Origin: Motacilla alba alba
Taxonomy: Eukaryota > Chordata > Aves > Passeriformes > Motacillidae
DNA length: 64,000 nt
Direction of reading: 5' to 3'
NCBI RefSeq assembly: GCF_015832195.1
Contig: NW_024037374.1
Location: 2,914,001-2,978,000, forward strand
Shown: positions 54,058 through 64,000 of the stretch, in pieces
Layout of the letters: each line of letters opens with the position of its first letter
Position numbering within the stretch: position 1 is the first letter of the stretch
Program-made: the position numbers and the translations under genes
The notes under the pieces: model-generated
What the model was told of the DNA's origin: nothing
What the model saw: the letters and a program-made list of their open reading frames with translations, nothing else
The model's database searches: none

Positions 54058-57000
54058 TGAGGATGGGGAATGTGAGGCAAGGCTGTCTACATCGGGTCAG
54101 CTCCAAGGTACAACTTCTCTGACCTGTCCAGACCTCCTTACGAGCAGCCCCACATCAATATCAATCACAGAATGCTGCAATCAGCTCTTCACAAAAGAGA
54201 ACAGTGATAAAATGTGCTCTAAAATAGGATTACATATTTCTTAGAATCTCATTGAAATGTTTCTCCATAACTGTAAAAGGAAAACCTTCCAGATGAACTG
54301 CACTGGAGCAGAGGGAAATCAAGGCAGAGCCATGGTTTGTCAGGACTTGCTTGATCCTAATGAGCCCTGTGGTGCATTTGGAGCTGAGCCCTGGAACCTC
54401 AGGGCTTGAGAGGAGATTGCACAAACCTTGCCACAAGTCACATTCACAAGAAAACCCCAAAGTGTCTCAAAGCATTGATGGGTGCCACTGAGGTCCATCC
54501 CCAACACAGGCTCCTCATGGACTCCTTGAAGAAGTGAACTGGAGGCCAGGATGGCACAAAAAAAACCTCTCAGAGATGTGGTGTGGAAAGGAAACCCAAA
54601 GTACCTTAAAAACCTTGAGTATCTCAAAGCATTAATGAGCCCGACGGAGTGCCAGTACAAAGCTCTCAAGGGACTCCTTAAAGCAGATAACTGGGGCCAT
54701 GATTGCACAAACCTCTCATAGAGTCCGTATCAAAAAGGAAAAATCAAATACCTTAAAAAAACTCAAGTACCTTGAAGTAATAATGAGCCCCACTGAGTGT
54801 CATTACTGATAAAGGCTCTCAAGGGACTAATTAAAGCAGATAAGTGGAGGCTGTGACTGCACAATCTTTCTCATCGAGTCTGTATCAAAAGGCAAACACT
54901 AACTACCTTAAAAAACTGAACTACCCTGAAGCATTAATGAGCCCCATTGAGTGTTGTAACTGAGAAAGAATCTCAAGGGACTAATTACAGCAGAGAATTG
55001 GAGTCCATGATTTCACAAACCTCTCACAAACTCCAAGGCAAAAGCAAAAGCCAAAGTCCTTTGAAAAGCCTGCAGTCCCTGGGAGCATTGAGGAGCCCCC
55101 AGGGCCATTGCTGAGCAAGGCTCCCCAGGGACTCCTTCCAGCAGATCCTTGAGGCCACTGGCATGTGGGCTAGGGGGGGATGCTGAGGGCAGGACAAGGG
55201 GCTGCCAGTGGCCAGCCTGGCTGGGGCTGTGCCAGGAGGCCAGTGCCTCAGGACAAGGTGTCTCCTGCCAGCCCTTGGTGGCACAGAGCCTGCTGTGGCC
55301 CAGGGCACCAAGCCTTGGCTTCTCTTTGTCCCCACCTGTCATCACTGCCTGCAGTTCTCTGCTCTGCCTGGGGCCTGGGGACACTTTCTCAGTTGTGTCC
55401 CTCAGTGGGACCCATTAAAAGTCCAAGAAACTTTGGAGTGTGATTCTGACTTGGAGTTCTGGAGAGGTTTCTTCAGCTGCCTCTCAGGGACTGATGTTCA
55501 GGGCCTGAGCACAAAGCCCCAGAGGGTCATTAAAGTCCTTGTGCTGTGGCTGTGCTGCTGAGCTGGGCTGGGCTGCTGGCACAGAGGCAGCTCCTGGGAA
55601 CCAAGAAGAGCTTGAAAAGCACATTTCTCTTGCTGAGCAGCTCTTCTGCCAGCCCAGCAGGGCTGGGGCACTGCCTGCAGCCAGCCTGGGCACAGCACAG
55701 AGGCACAGAGAGCTTCAATCAGTCAGGGCTGGGAAGGTGCTGAGAAGTGCCTGGGGCAGAATCCCTGCCAGCCCTTGGCACAGGAACCTCTGGCTGCAGG
55801 ACAATGCAGCTGCAGCTCCTGGAGCCATCTCCTACAGCTGGAACATCCCAATGCCTACAGACTCAGTGAGTACAACTCTGAGGATTTCTTGGGCAGGGGA
55901 GGTGAAATGCTCATGAAGCTCTGACATGCTGAGGGGTTCTGATCAGTCATGGAATTTTTCCCAGACAAGGATTTTGAAAGAAATGAGGAATTTTCCAAAG
56001 ACTTTGCATTCAGTTTCCTACTATTGGAGAAGGGCAGGGAAGGGTGATAAATATGAAAGGTTGATAATGAATTAATAATTATGAATTCTGAAAAGTACCT
56101 GAGCCATTGGAACTGTTACTTTCAGTGATCAGTAGGTTCACAGGACATCCCTAATGTGCTTTCAGCCTATCTGCCCACGGACAGCAGCAGCATCACCTTT
56201 GCTGGACCCATCAGGCTCAGTCTGAGCTGTCCTTTCTCCAAGCTGCAAACAGAACCTGCCCCCAGCCAGTGCCCTGCAAACAGGCAGGCTTCTGTCAGGC
56301 CAAGGAGGGTGCCCAGAGATTTGGGGTCTGTGAGTGCTGGCAAGGAGAGATCAGGCACAGGGAAACAGCTGCAGGAGGAAAATCTCCAGGAAGCAGAGAG
56401 CATATCAGGGAATGGGAGAAAACAAAACCCAGAAATGCTGTGGCAGGGAGAGTTTAGAGATCCCGGCAGAAGCCCCTCCAGTGCAGCCCCTCCCTCTGAA
56501 CAAGCCCCCTCCCTCCTGTGCCCCAGCCAAGCCTCTGCCCTCAGGGCTGGGGTCCAAGGCGTGAAGCCCCTCCTGTGCAGGCAGAGCTGCAGCAGAGCCG
56601 TGGGGCAGCTCTGCAGCCCCGGGCCCAGTTCCCTCTGCAGAGCACAGGGCTGGGAGCAGCTGCCCGGCACTGGGGGCTCTGGCAGGGGGCACAGCTGGCT
56701 CAGGGTGACGCTGTCCCCAGTGCCTGGCTCTGGGCAATGCTGTCAGTGCAGCCAGGGAAGGAGCTGCATCTCCCTCAATCCAGTGCCATCATAAGGACAC
56801 TTGGAAGTCTCCCTGAGATTTCAGTCCAAGCGGGGAGCTTCAATCCAGGATGCAAACCTGTCCTAGAGCCTCTCTGAGTTATAGGATTGATGGGGAGAGG
56901 CAGAGGTGTTCTGGCACTGAAAATGCTGCTGGGTTGGTGAAATGAGCAAAGAGAGCGTTTGGCTACAAATGTGGAGCTAATTTGTGGGATATCCATCTGC

Positions 57001-57360
57001 TCTCTGCAATATCTGGTGATCTTTGAAGGAAAACATGGGAGTGTGAACATCCTCCATTTGAGAAAAGTGAAAGCCCAGAGAAAATCCAAACAGAATGAAG
57101 TGACAGATCATTTCCCCCCAGTCGCCACACATCATCTTTCCCCAGGGAACTCAGTTCTACCTGAGGGAAGCAGAAATGCTGAGGGTTTCTGATATCCAAG
57201 AATATCAGGAAAGACATGGACGAGCTTATAAACAAAACCTCAGCTGTTGAAAACACTGAAGACCATGTCTATGTGTTCCTGGGAGGGTATATGGGCAATG
57301 GCTTTGATTTTGGTTACAGGTATCTCCCCTTTCACATCGCTTTCCTTTCTCCATGAACAG
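54058..57360. other. Upstream flank of OR-C
   Basis: Mirror of 47948-51250. A splice acceptor (pyrimidine tract, then CATGAACAG) ends at 57360, 24 bp before the OR start. The 5' non-coding exon is not located. Open frames here mirror those of the left arm and are not genes. Confidence 0.6.
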
Positions 57361-57383
57361 GTCGCCATGTGCAGCCCGAGCAA

Positions 57384-58316
57384 ATGTACAACAGCAGCTC
57401 CATCAGCCACTTCCTCCTGCTGCCATTGGCAGACACACGGCAGCTGCAGCTGCTGCACTTCTGCCTCTTGCTGGGCATCTCCCTGGCTGCCCTCCTGGGC
57501 AACGGCCTCATCATCAGCGCCGTAGCCTGCGGCCAGCACCTGCACACGCCCATGTTCTTCTTCCTGCTCAACCTGGCCCTCACTGACCTGGGCTCCATCT
57601 GCACCACTGTCCCCAAAGCCATGCACAATTCCCTCTGGGACACCAGGAGCATCTCCTATGCAGGATGTGCTGCACAGCTCTTTTTCTTTCTTTTCTTCAT
57701 CTCAACAGAGCTTTGCCTCCTGACCATCATGTGCTACGACCGCTACGTGTCCATCTGCAAACCCCTGCACTACGGGACCCTCCTGGGCAGCAGAGCTTGT
57801 GCCCACATGGCAGCAGCTGCCTGGGCCAGTGCCTTTGTCTATTCTGTGCTGCACACGGCCAATACCTTTTCCCTGCCCCTTTGCCATGGCAATGCCCTGG
57901 GCCAGTTCTTCTGTGAAATCCCTCAGATCCTCAAGCTCTCCTGCTCCAAATCCTATCTCAGGGAACTGGGGCTCATTGCTTTCAGTGCCTGTTTATCATT
58001 TGGTTGTTTTGTGTTCATGGTTTTCTCCTATGTGCAGATCTTCAGGGCCGTGCTGAGGATCCCCTCTGAGCAGGGACAGCACAAAGCCTTTTCCACCTGC
58101 CTCCCTCACCTAGCCATTGTCTCACTGTTTGTCAGCACCTCATTTTTGACCTACCTGAAGCCCCCCTCCATGTCCTCCCCATCCCTGGATCTGGCCCTGT
58201 CAGTTCTGTACTCGGTGGTGCCTCCAGCCCTGAACCCCCTCATCTACAGCCTGAGGAACCAGGAGCTCAAGGCTGCAGTGTGGACACTGATGACTGGATG
58301 CTTTCAGAAACAGTAA
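57384..58316 (+). CDS. Olfactory receptor, OR14-like (gamma-c type), copy C (right arm)
   Basis: Intact 310-residue odorant receptor, the mirror copy of OR-B, with the same start choice (ATG 57384-57386), TM landmarks and stop at 58314-58316. It differs from OR-B by two conservative residues, at both of which it agrees with OR-A. An out-of-frame ATG stands at 57367, 17 bp before the chosen start. AATAAA for the transcript lies at about 58351. Ligand unknown. Confidence 0.95.
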   Translation: MYNSSSISHFLLLPLADTRQLQLLHFCLLLGISLAALLGNGLIISAVACGQHLHTPMFFFLLNLALTDLGSICTTVPKAMHNSLWDTRSISYAGCAAQLFFFLFFISTELCLLTIMCYDRYVSICKPLHYGTLLGSRACAHMAAAAWASAFVYSVLHTANTFSLPLCHGNALGQFFCEIPQILKLSCSKSYLRELGLIAFSACLSFGCFVFMVFSYVQIFRAVLRIPSEQGQHKAFSTCLPHLAIVSLFVSTSFLTYLKPPSMSSPSLDLALSVLYSVVPPALNPLIYSLRNQELKAAVWTLMTGCFQKQ

Positions 58317-59897
58317 ACTGCTGGCCAATTTCTTAAAATCACTTGTAAATAAAGTCATTTAGATACTTGTTGTTAGTTTGGTTGTGGGGTTCTTTTCCTT
58401 TGATTTATTTTTTTCATATTATCCACTTACAATTTTCATTGTTTGTGGCATTCCTCATTTCACTTCTCTCCACTTTCCCTGTGGCCACAGACTGTGTCAA
58501 TGAGGGGCTCCGCTCTCAGTGGCTTTAAAGGAACTAAAGGATCTCCCAGCAAAGTTTTCTGCAGAGATGCCCTTTGGTTGCCTCCTCTGGAGCTGCAGCA
58601 CCAATGTCTGTGTGCAGAGCTGGGGGCAGATCAGTGCTGGCCCAGCAGCTGTGCCCAGCAGCAGCAGCAGCACTTGGTGTTGCCAGTGCTGCTGCCGTGG
58701 CCCTGCCCCGCTGCCCTGGTGGCCCTGGTGTTGCTGTAGGGCCTGAGTGCTCTCGGGGCCGGGCACAGTGCTGGGGGTGGCAGTGCCGGGGCTGCAGCAG
58801 GGACAGGCCATGGGCACTGCTGGGGCAGCGCTGACGCCTCAGGCCAGGCCTGGGGGCTGCAGCCTCCTTGCCCAGGCTCTCTCAAGAACACGGCCAGGCC
58901 AATGCTCAGCCCAGAAACGCCCTGTGAGCAGCCCCAGGGTGGCCGTGGGCAGGCTGGGGGCAAACAGCATGGCTGGGGCTCTGCAAGGGCCCTGGGGAGA
59001 CGGGAAGGAGCAGCAGAGCAGGGGCTGATCCATCCCCAGTGCACTGGAAAGCCCAGGGCAGCGTTCCAGAGCGTCCTCATGGAGCTGCCAACACCATCCC
59101 CCCTCTGCAGCCCTGGCCTCTCCCCCAGCTCACACAGGTGCCCCATCCTTGCAGGCACAGGCACGGCAGCACTGGCTCAGGAGCCCCTGTTTGCATTGCA
59201 CACAGCAGGCGGGAGCACCCCCATGCTGTTGCTGTGGGGACATGAACCTGAGGGAGCACAAATGCCATCAGCCCCTGGGGCCAGCAAGGGCTGGGGGACG
59301 CCAGGGAAAGCACTCAGCTTTGTCCTGGCCTCTGCACTCAGCCAGAAAGTTTGTTCCCATCAGCTGGGAGTTTCCTGTCCCACTGCAGACGCTGTTGCTC
59401 AGAGCCAGGGCTGCCTGGCAGCCACCCCCAAACTGCCCTGAGCATTTCCTTGGCTTCACCTTGGCTTTCTTCACTCTTCCCTTGTCCAGATTCCTTCCTC
59501 TTGCCCAGCACTTTTCCTCCCCTGCAAACAGCCCATCCCTGTTTGCCCTTTCCTCTCTGGCCCCACTCCCCATTGCAGTTCCTGACTTGGCACCATGGGA
59601 ACGTCCCTTGGGGAGCAGGATCATCCTACAAGTGCTGCAGCAATTGTCTGCAGGCTCCTGCAGTGCCTCCTGCTGCTCCCTTGCCAGAGGCAGCCCAGGC
59701 CAGGGGGGCCCATCTGGGCTGCTGTGTCTGCCTGTGGGGCTCCCTGTTCTGGGCAGTGAGGAGGAGCTGCAGAGGCTCTGCAGGACTGACAGGATGGGCT
59801 TTGGCGCTGGCAGGAGAAGCTGAGGCACCTGGGCTGCTGGAGTATCTGAACAGGAGGCCCAGGGCTCATCCTGCAACTGCTCCAAGGGTGGTTTAGG
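58317..59897. other. Downstream flank of OR-C, no gene
   Basis: Mirror of 45411-46991; contains the OR 3' UTR and GC-rich non-coding sequence. Confidence 0.65.
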
Positions 59898-61625
59898 AGA
59901 ATCCCAGAATCAGCAAGGGTGGAAAACACCTTGGAGATCATCAAGTCCAACCTGTGCCCTGACACTGCCTCGTTTCCTTTCAGCCTCCTCTTCTCCAGGA
60001 TAAACAACCCCAGCTCCCTCAGCCACTCCTCACAGGACTTTTATCCGGGACCCCTCCCCATCCTTGTTGCCCTTCTCTGGACATGTTCCAGCCCCTCCAT
60101 GTCCTTCCTAACTGTGGGGGCCCAGAACTGGACACAGCACTCGAAGTCCTGCCCAATGGGTGCTGAGCACAGGGGAAGAATCACTGCCCTGCTCCTGCTG
60201 GCCACACCATTCCTGATCCAGGCCAGGAGCCATTGGCCTTCTTGGCCCCCTGGGCACACTGCTGCCTCATGTCCAGCCTGCTGTCCAGCAGTCCCTGCAG
60301 CTCCCTTTCTGCCTGGCTGCTCTCCAGCCACTCTGTCCCCAGCCTGTGGCGCTGCAGGGGTTGTTGTGGCCAAAGTGCAGGATCTGGCACTTGGACTTGT
60401 TAAACCTCACCTTGTTGGATTTGGTCCCTGGATCCAGCCTGTCCAGGGCCCTGTGCAGAGCCCTCCTACCCTCCAGCAGATCAACAGTCACATCTTGGTG
60501 TCATCTGCAAATTTGCTGTTGGTGGACTCAATCCCCTTCATCCTGACCATCAATGCAGATATTGAAATCCACGCTGCCTGGCTCTGATCCCTTGGCCATC
60601 CTGTGGGTGACCTGTGGTGGCACTCAAGGTGATCTGTTCCATAACCTTGCCAGGCACCCAGGTCAGGCTGACAGGCCTGGAGTTCCCCTGATTCTTCTTC
60701 CAGCCCTTCTTGGTCATGGGGTCACACTGTCATCTCCAGCCCTCTGAGACCTTCCCACTAAGCCAGCACTGATTGTAAATGATGGAGAGCAGCTTGGAGA
60801 GCTCATCCACCAACTCCCTCATCCCCCAGGATGGATCCCATCCAATCCCATACACCTGTGAGCATCTGAGTGGCTCAGCAGGTCAGCAGCTGCTTCCTCC
60901 TGGATTCCAGGGGGCTGTTCTGCTCTCTGTGCCCATCTACCAGCGCAGGAGATTACTTGTCCTGAGGACAACCTGTCTTATTATTGAAAATTGAAATAGG
61001 CAAGGTGTTAAGCAATTCAGCCCTTTCCTTATCTTCAGTTACCATATTCTCCGCTGCCTTCAATAAAGAGTAGAGGTTCTCCTTCTCCCTCCTTTTGCTA
61101 TAAATTTTTTTTACAGAAACATTTGTATTTTTCTACAGAAGCCACCAGGTTAATTCTTATTGCACATTCATCTCTCAAGTTTTCTTCCTTCATAACTTAA
61201 CGACATCCTTAAACACTTCCTGAGCTGCTGCTGCTTTTTTTTCTCCTGAGTTCCCACAAAAGCTCCATGGGCAGCCAGGACAGTCATTTTCCTCACTGTC
61301 TCATCTTTTGCCGCACTGGGACAGGCTGCTCCTTCCCCCTTAAGATTACTTTCTTGAAATGGGTCCATCCTTCCTGGACACCTCTTTTTTTATGGGCTGT
61401 TTCCCTTAACAAAATCAGTTCCAGATTCAGTACTCCCCAAATCAGCATCCTAAACAGGCCAAAGTCCGCCCTTCCTAATTCCAGTGTAGAAGTTCTGTTG
61501 CTGACCCTCCTTCTCTCACAGGACATTGAAATCTTGATGATTTCATGGTCACTGTGCCCCAGGGCAGCCTCCAACCCCCACATCTGCCACCAGCCCTTCT
61601 CTGTTTGTGAACAGCAGGAGACAGA
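59898..61625 (-). mobile_element. CR1 LINE, crossing the right palindrome edge
   Basis: On the - strand from about 61625: ORF2 endonuclease-end sequence (GGGCACAGTGACCATGAAATC, GGACTTTGGCCTGTT-like, GTCCAGGAAGGATGGAC), then across 61328 into RT remnants and the 3' end at 59898. The order is that of one CR1 copy, so the arm edge is inside it and was not a breakpoint on this side. Stops and frameshifts disable it. Confidence 0.92.
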
Positions 61626-61669
61626 GCTTTCCTTGGCAGTGGGAGTGCTACCAAAAATTCTCTAAAACA

Positions 61670-62109
61670 GAAAACTCCTCAACAGCAATGCAGCATTAAG
61701 AAGCAGCATTCTTTATTCAGCTGGATGCACAGGGGAGAGCTCCTCCCAAAGCCGTGCAGGCTGAGTACAGGAAAGTTTCTGTTTATTTTCTGCATTTTGC
61801 TCACATATTCATTGATTGTCCTGGACTAAACACACATCTGATAATCATTACCACAAAATCATTAACAGATTTCCCCTCCCCTCTACCCATGCGCTCTTCT
61901 GTCCTGGGGGTCTCTCTGGTGGTCCCTGGTGGTCGTGGACCCCAAGGTCCCAGTGGGCCTGGCTGAGCTGGCAGGACACTGAGGCTGGTGAACTTCCAGT
62001 TCCCCTTCTGACACAACGGGCATTGTGTGGTTTCCATAGGCCTGGGGTTTTGGAGAACAAGCTGCAGGTGTGAGCTCACCTGGTGGAGGCAATTGATCAT
62101 CTGGGAACA
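61670..62109 (-). mobile_element. ERV LTR
   Basis: On the - strand it starts TGTTCCCAGATGATC (from 62109). AATAAA (complement of 61712-61717) lies within CAGCTGAATAAAGAATGCTGC, a typical R-region end, followed by a T-rich U5 to about 61670. No TATA box is obvious in U3. Directly adjacent on the right is a TGACATCA array. Confidence 0.65.
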
Positions 62110-62300
62110 TGAGGTCAAAGAGTGGGCTATGACATCCCAGAGTGGGTTATGTGAGGTCATTGAGCAGCTATGATATCATAAACTGCCTCTGTGACATCAC
62201 AGAGCTGGCTGTGACAGCACAGACAAGCTGTGTGACATTAGAGAATGGGCAGTGACATCACAGAGGGGCTGTGACATCCCAGGAGGGCTGTGTCCGGTCA
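62110..62300 (-). repeat. TGTGACATCACA short-period minisatellite
   Basis: About nine drifting units (GTGACATCACAGAG, GTGACATCCCAG), fourth array of this family. Confidence 0.85.
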
Positions 62301-62540
62301 CTGTGTTGGTCACTCTGCCCCAGTTCCCCTTCACATTTTCTCCCAAGTCCAATGCTGTTCATGCCCAGCGGGGTCCCTGTCCCCCAGGATCCCCCCGGCC
62401 CTCCTGGAGCCACAGCCTCCAGCAAAGGATGTTCCACAGGATCCAGCCCAGAGCCTGACATGGGGACAAGGGGCCAGGGCTGTGTGACCAGGACATCAAG
62501 GCCGTGGATGATCCAGGTCACTGTGGCCTGGTTTGGGTTG
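62300..62540 (+). repeat. Companion segment of the TGATGTCA arrays
   Basis: Reverse complement of 14180-14436 (CCAATGCTGTTCATGC, GGATGTTCCACAGGATCCAG, CAGAGCCTGACATGGGG). Confidence 0.6.
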
Positions 62541-62574
62541 CCCAGGGCAGGAAAGATGTCAGGCAGCTGGAGCA

Positions 62575-62800
62575 GGGTTAGGGAAGGGCCTCCAAGGTGG
62601 GGCTGGAGCCCTTGGGCTGTGAGCAGAGGCTGAGGGAGCTGGGCTTGTCCAGCCCGCAGCAGGGAAGGCTGAGGGGCTCCTCATCCCAGCCTGGCAGTGC
62701 CACCAGGGAGGTGATGGAGAACACAGAGCCAGGCTCTTCACTGGGGAGCCGTGTGGGAGACAAAAGCCAATGGGTGGAAGGGGAAAGAGGGGAGATCAGC
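62575..62800 (+). mobile_element. CR1 LINE fragment
   Basis: Words typical of the CR1 ORF2/3' UTR region: GAGCAGAGGCTGAGGGAGCTGGG, GAGCCAGGCTCTTCACTGG and CAAAAGCCAATGGGTGG. No 3' terminus. It is followed by the 18-bp sequence (62877-62894) that matches the left palindrome joint. 62895-63010 shows nothing recognisable. Confidence 0.7.
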
Positions 62801-63009
62801 CAGGACAGGAGGAGATGAAATGAGTCAGGCTGGTTTCAGCAATTCCTCAACACCAAAAGCAGCCTGAGCCCCTTCTCCATCCACCACTGACAGCTTTGCA
62901 AATCAGGAATTGGTCGAGCTGTTTTGTCCCCACTCCTGGATGAGCATCCTGATACAAGAACTTAATTGTGTTTATAGCTATCATAGAACCACGTTGGTGT
63001 GAAACTAAT

Positions 63010-63292
63010 TTTATTATGGAAATCATTTTTGGATGGTGGAGTTATCAGACGCTGCTCTGTTGTTGCACATAGCTGAGGGAAGATCGCGATTGTACCTAAA
63101 TTGTGCCCTGTTTAACCATTGTCTGTTGGCCATGAAGAGAAACTTTCTGTGCCTCTGAGTCCCACCAGTTCCTGGTGCCTCGAAAGACACAAACCTGATC
63201 AGTTGTGGTTCCCACTGCAGTGGCTGCACTTGGACCTCCCTCCATAGCCAGAGCAGAGCTCACTTTTCCCAGAAAGTCTCTGGCAAAGGAGG
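63010..63292 (+). repeat. Low-copy repeat shared with 6.6-7.0 kb
   Basis: Same ordered motifs as 6610-7010 (TTTCTGTGCCTCTGAGT, ACACAAACCTGATCAG). It is cut on the right by the LTR-like sequence at about 63293. Confidence 0.5.
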
Positions 63293-63800
63293 TGTTTTGA
63301 ACATAATTGCCAAATAAATCGAACCAATAATTTGCAAGAGCCAAATTATGAAAAAATAAAATGGTAAAAAATTTATTTCGCATTCGAATGACAAAATCTA
63401 GGTCAGCCTTGAATCAATCGGACAGGGTCTTGCCCGGGACTTAGGCTCTGGGTGACACACGTACACAGCTCTGAGCCACTGTCGCGTCAGAGTGGTCGTG
63501 GCACACCATAGCCGTGTCCGAGTCCAGTTTTTATACTATTTTTCTTGCCGCAGGAGAGGATGTCCTTTGTCCTTTTCTTAATCAAGTAAGTCCCAACGCT
63601 TCTCCAGTCCCGGGATAATGCTATCCAATGGAAGATGGTCCCGCTCTCAATGTCTTGGGAATAATTCATTGGCTTCTTGTCGCCTGCTAGACAGAACCTG
63701 AGAGCCACCCCGTTTACAATACACAAAACCTGCACCAGGAAGATATGCAAGCTAAACAATCCATTACTGGTAGTCCTTTATATGTTAAGGGATTTCCCAG
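63293..63800 (-). mobile_element. ERV LTR (approximate limits)
   Basis: On the - strand a TATA box (AGTATAAAAACTGG, complement near 63518-63531) is followed 150 bp later by AATAAA (GCGAAATAAATTTT, near 63375) and an A/T-rich U5 ending near TTCAAAACA at 63293. The U3 start is not identified. From 63800 to the window end I see nothing I can name. Confidence 0.6.
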
Positions 63801-64000
63801 AGATGGACTACAGGCTTGAATGGATTACCATCAGATATGTCATCTCCCCTGGCTATCTGTAGCCAGGTGTGCCACTGATGGCTTACTCTTTACTTAGTTA
63901 AAATTTCTGAGATCCTGTGCTGCTTCCCTCTCCTTCACATGTCAATGCAGCAAGACTATGTGTGGTATGTGTATGAGGACAGGTTTCCCAACTCCTGAAA

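Larger units (their letters stand above)
53348..61328. repeat. Right arm of the 8-kb inverted repeat
   Basis: Mirror of 43980-51960. Its outer edge is not a break in the host sequence: the CR1 continues across 61328 to about 61625. Its inner edge (53347/53348) joins integrase sequence on - to viral 3'-end sequence on +, so this is a true joint. At the four mismatches that OR-A can polarise, this arm matches OR-A. Confidence 0.97.

Noticed and set aside
43980..61328. Treating the palindrome as certainly an assembly artefact
   Set aside because: A pure fold-back of one molecule would give identical arms. The mismatches polarised by OR-A, the 1387-bp unique spacer and the filler at the left joint favour a real event, though raw reads are needed to settle it.

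Overview
The window looks like nuclear DNA of a bird, most probably a songbird (passerine). The evidence is CR1 LINE fragments with the avian-type 3' end, a tRNA-derived SINE with a CR1-like tail, many avian-type LTRs, an ERV-L provirus, olfactory receptors of the bird-expanded OR14-like (gamma-c) group, and a C2H2 zinc-finger gene of the type expanded in passerines. These family names come from recognition by eye; no search was run. Real genes are few: three intact single-exon olfactory receptor genes and one damaged zinc-finger gene. Almost everything else is repeat, and most open reading frames are chance or minisatellite frames.

Layout. 1-16 kb is a mosaic of tandem repeats and LTRs. Three repeat types recur: block A (degenerate units of roughly 130-190 bp), block B (a 38-40 bp minisatellite with the core GTGTCACAATGG) and a short-period array built on TGTGATGTCACA. 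16-18 kb holds an LTR promoter and the zinc-finger pseudogene (- strand). 18.8-25.3 kb holds ACTGGGA-type minisatellites in opposite orientations on both sides of a CpG-rich segment, broken by a 2-kb LTR-like insertion. 25.3-27.6 kb is again blocks B/A/B. 27.6-33.7 kb is an olfactory-receptor unit (CR1, OR-A on - strand, upstream region). 33.7-40 kb is more LTR, block A/B, a microsatellite, a SINE and a decayed copy of part of the OR unit. 40.1-43.98 kb is a truncated ERV-L provirus (LTR, primer site, gag, protease/RT) on the + strand.

The central find is a giant inverted repeat. Positions 43980-51960 and 53348-61328 are reverse complements, two arms of 7981 bp around a 1387-bp spacer, with no indel offset anywhere I checked (mirror positions always sum to 105308) and only six mismatches noticed. 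Each arm carries an OR gene (OR-B on -, OR-C on +), a CR1 fragment and the 3' LTR of a class I (gammaretrovirus-like) ERV whose integrase fills the spacer. The two ORs are head to head, and each arm's LTR points at its own OR about 3.3 kb away. The right arm runs continuously into its flank (one CR1 crosses the edge). The left arm stops abruptly against the ERV-L RT, with an 18-bp sequence at the joint that also occurs, inverted, 1.5 kb beyond the right arm. At the four mismatches that the older paralogue OR-A unit can polarise, the left arm is the changed one. Together this suggests a recent fold-back, template-switching duplication in which the left arm is the copy. An assembly fold-back error is the main alternative.

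61.3-64 kb holds the rest of the CR1, two further LTRs, another TGACATCA array and repeat fragments.
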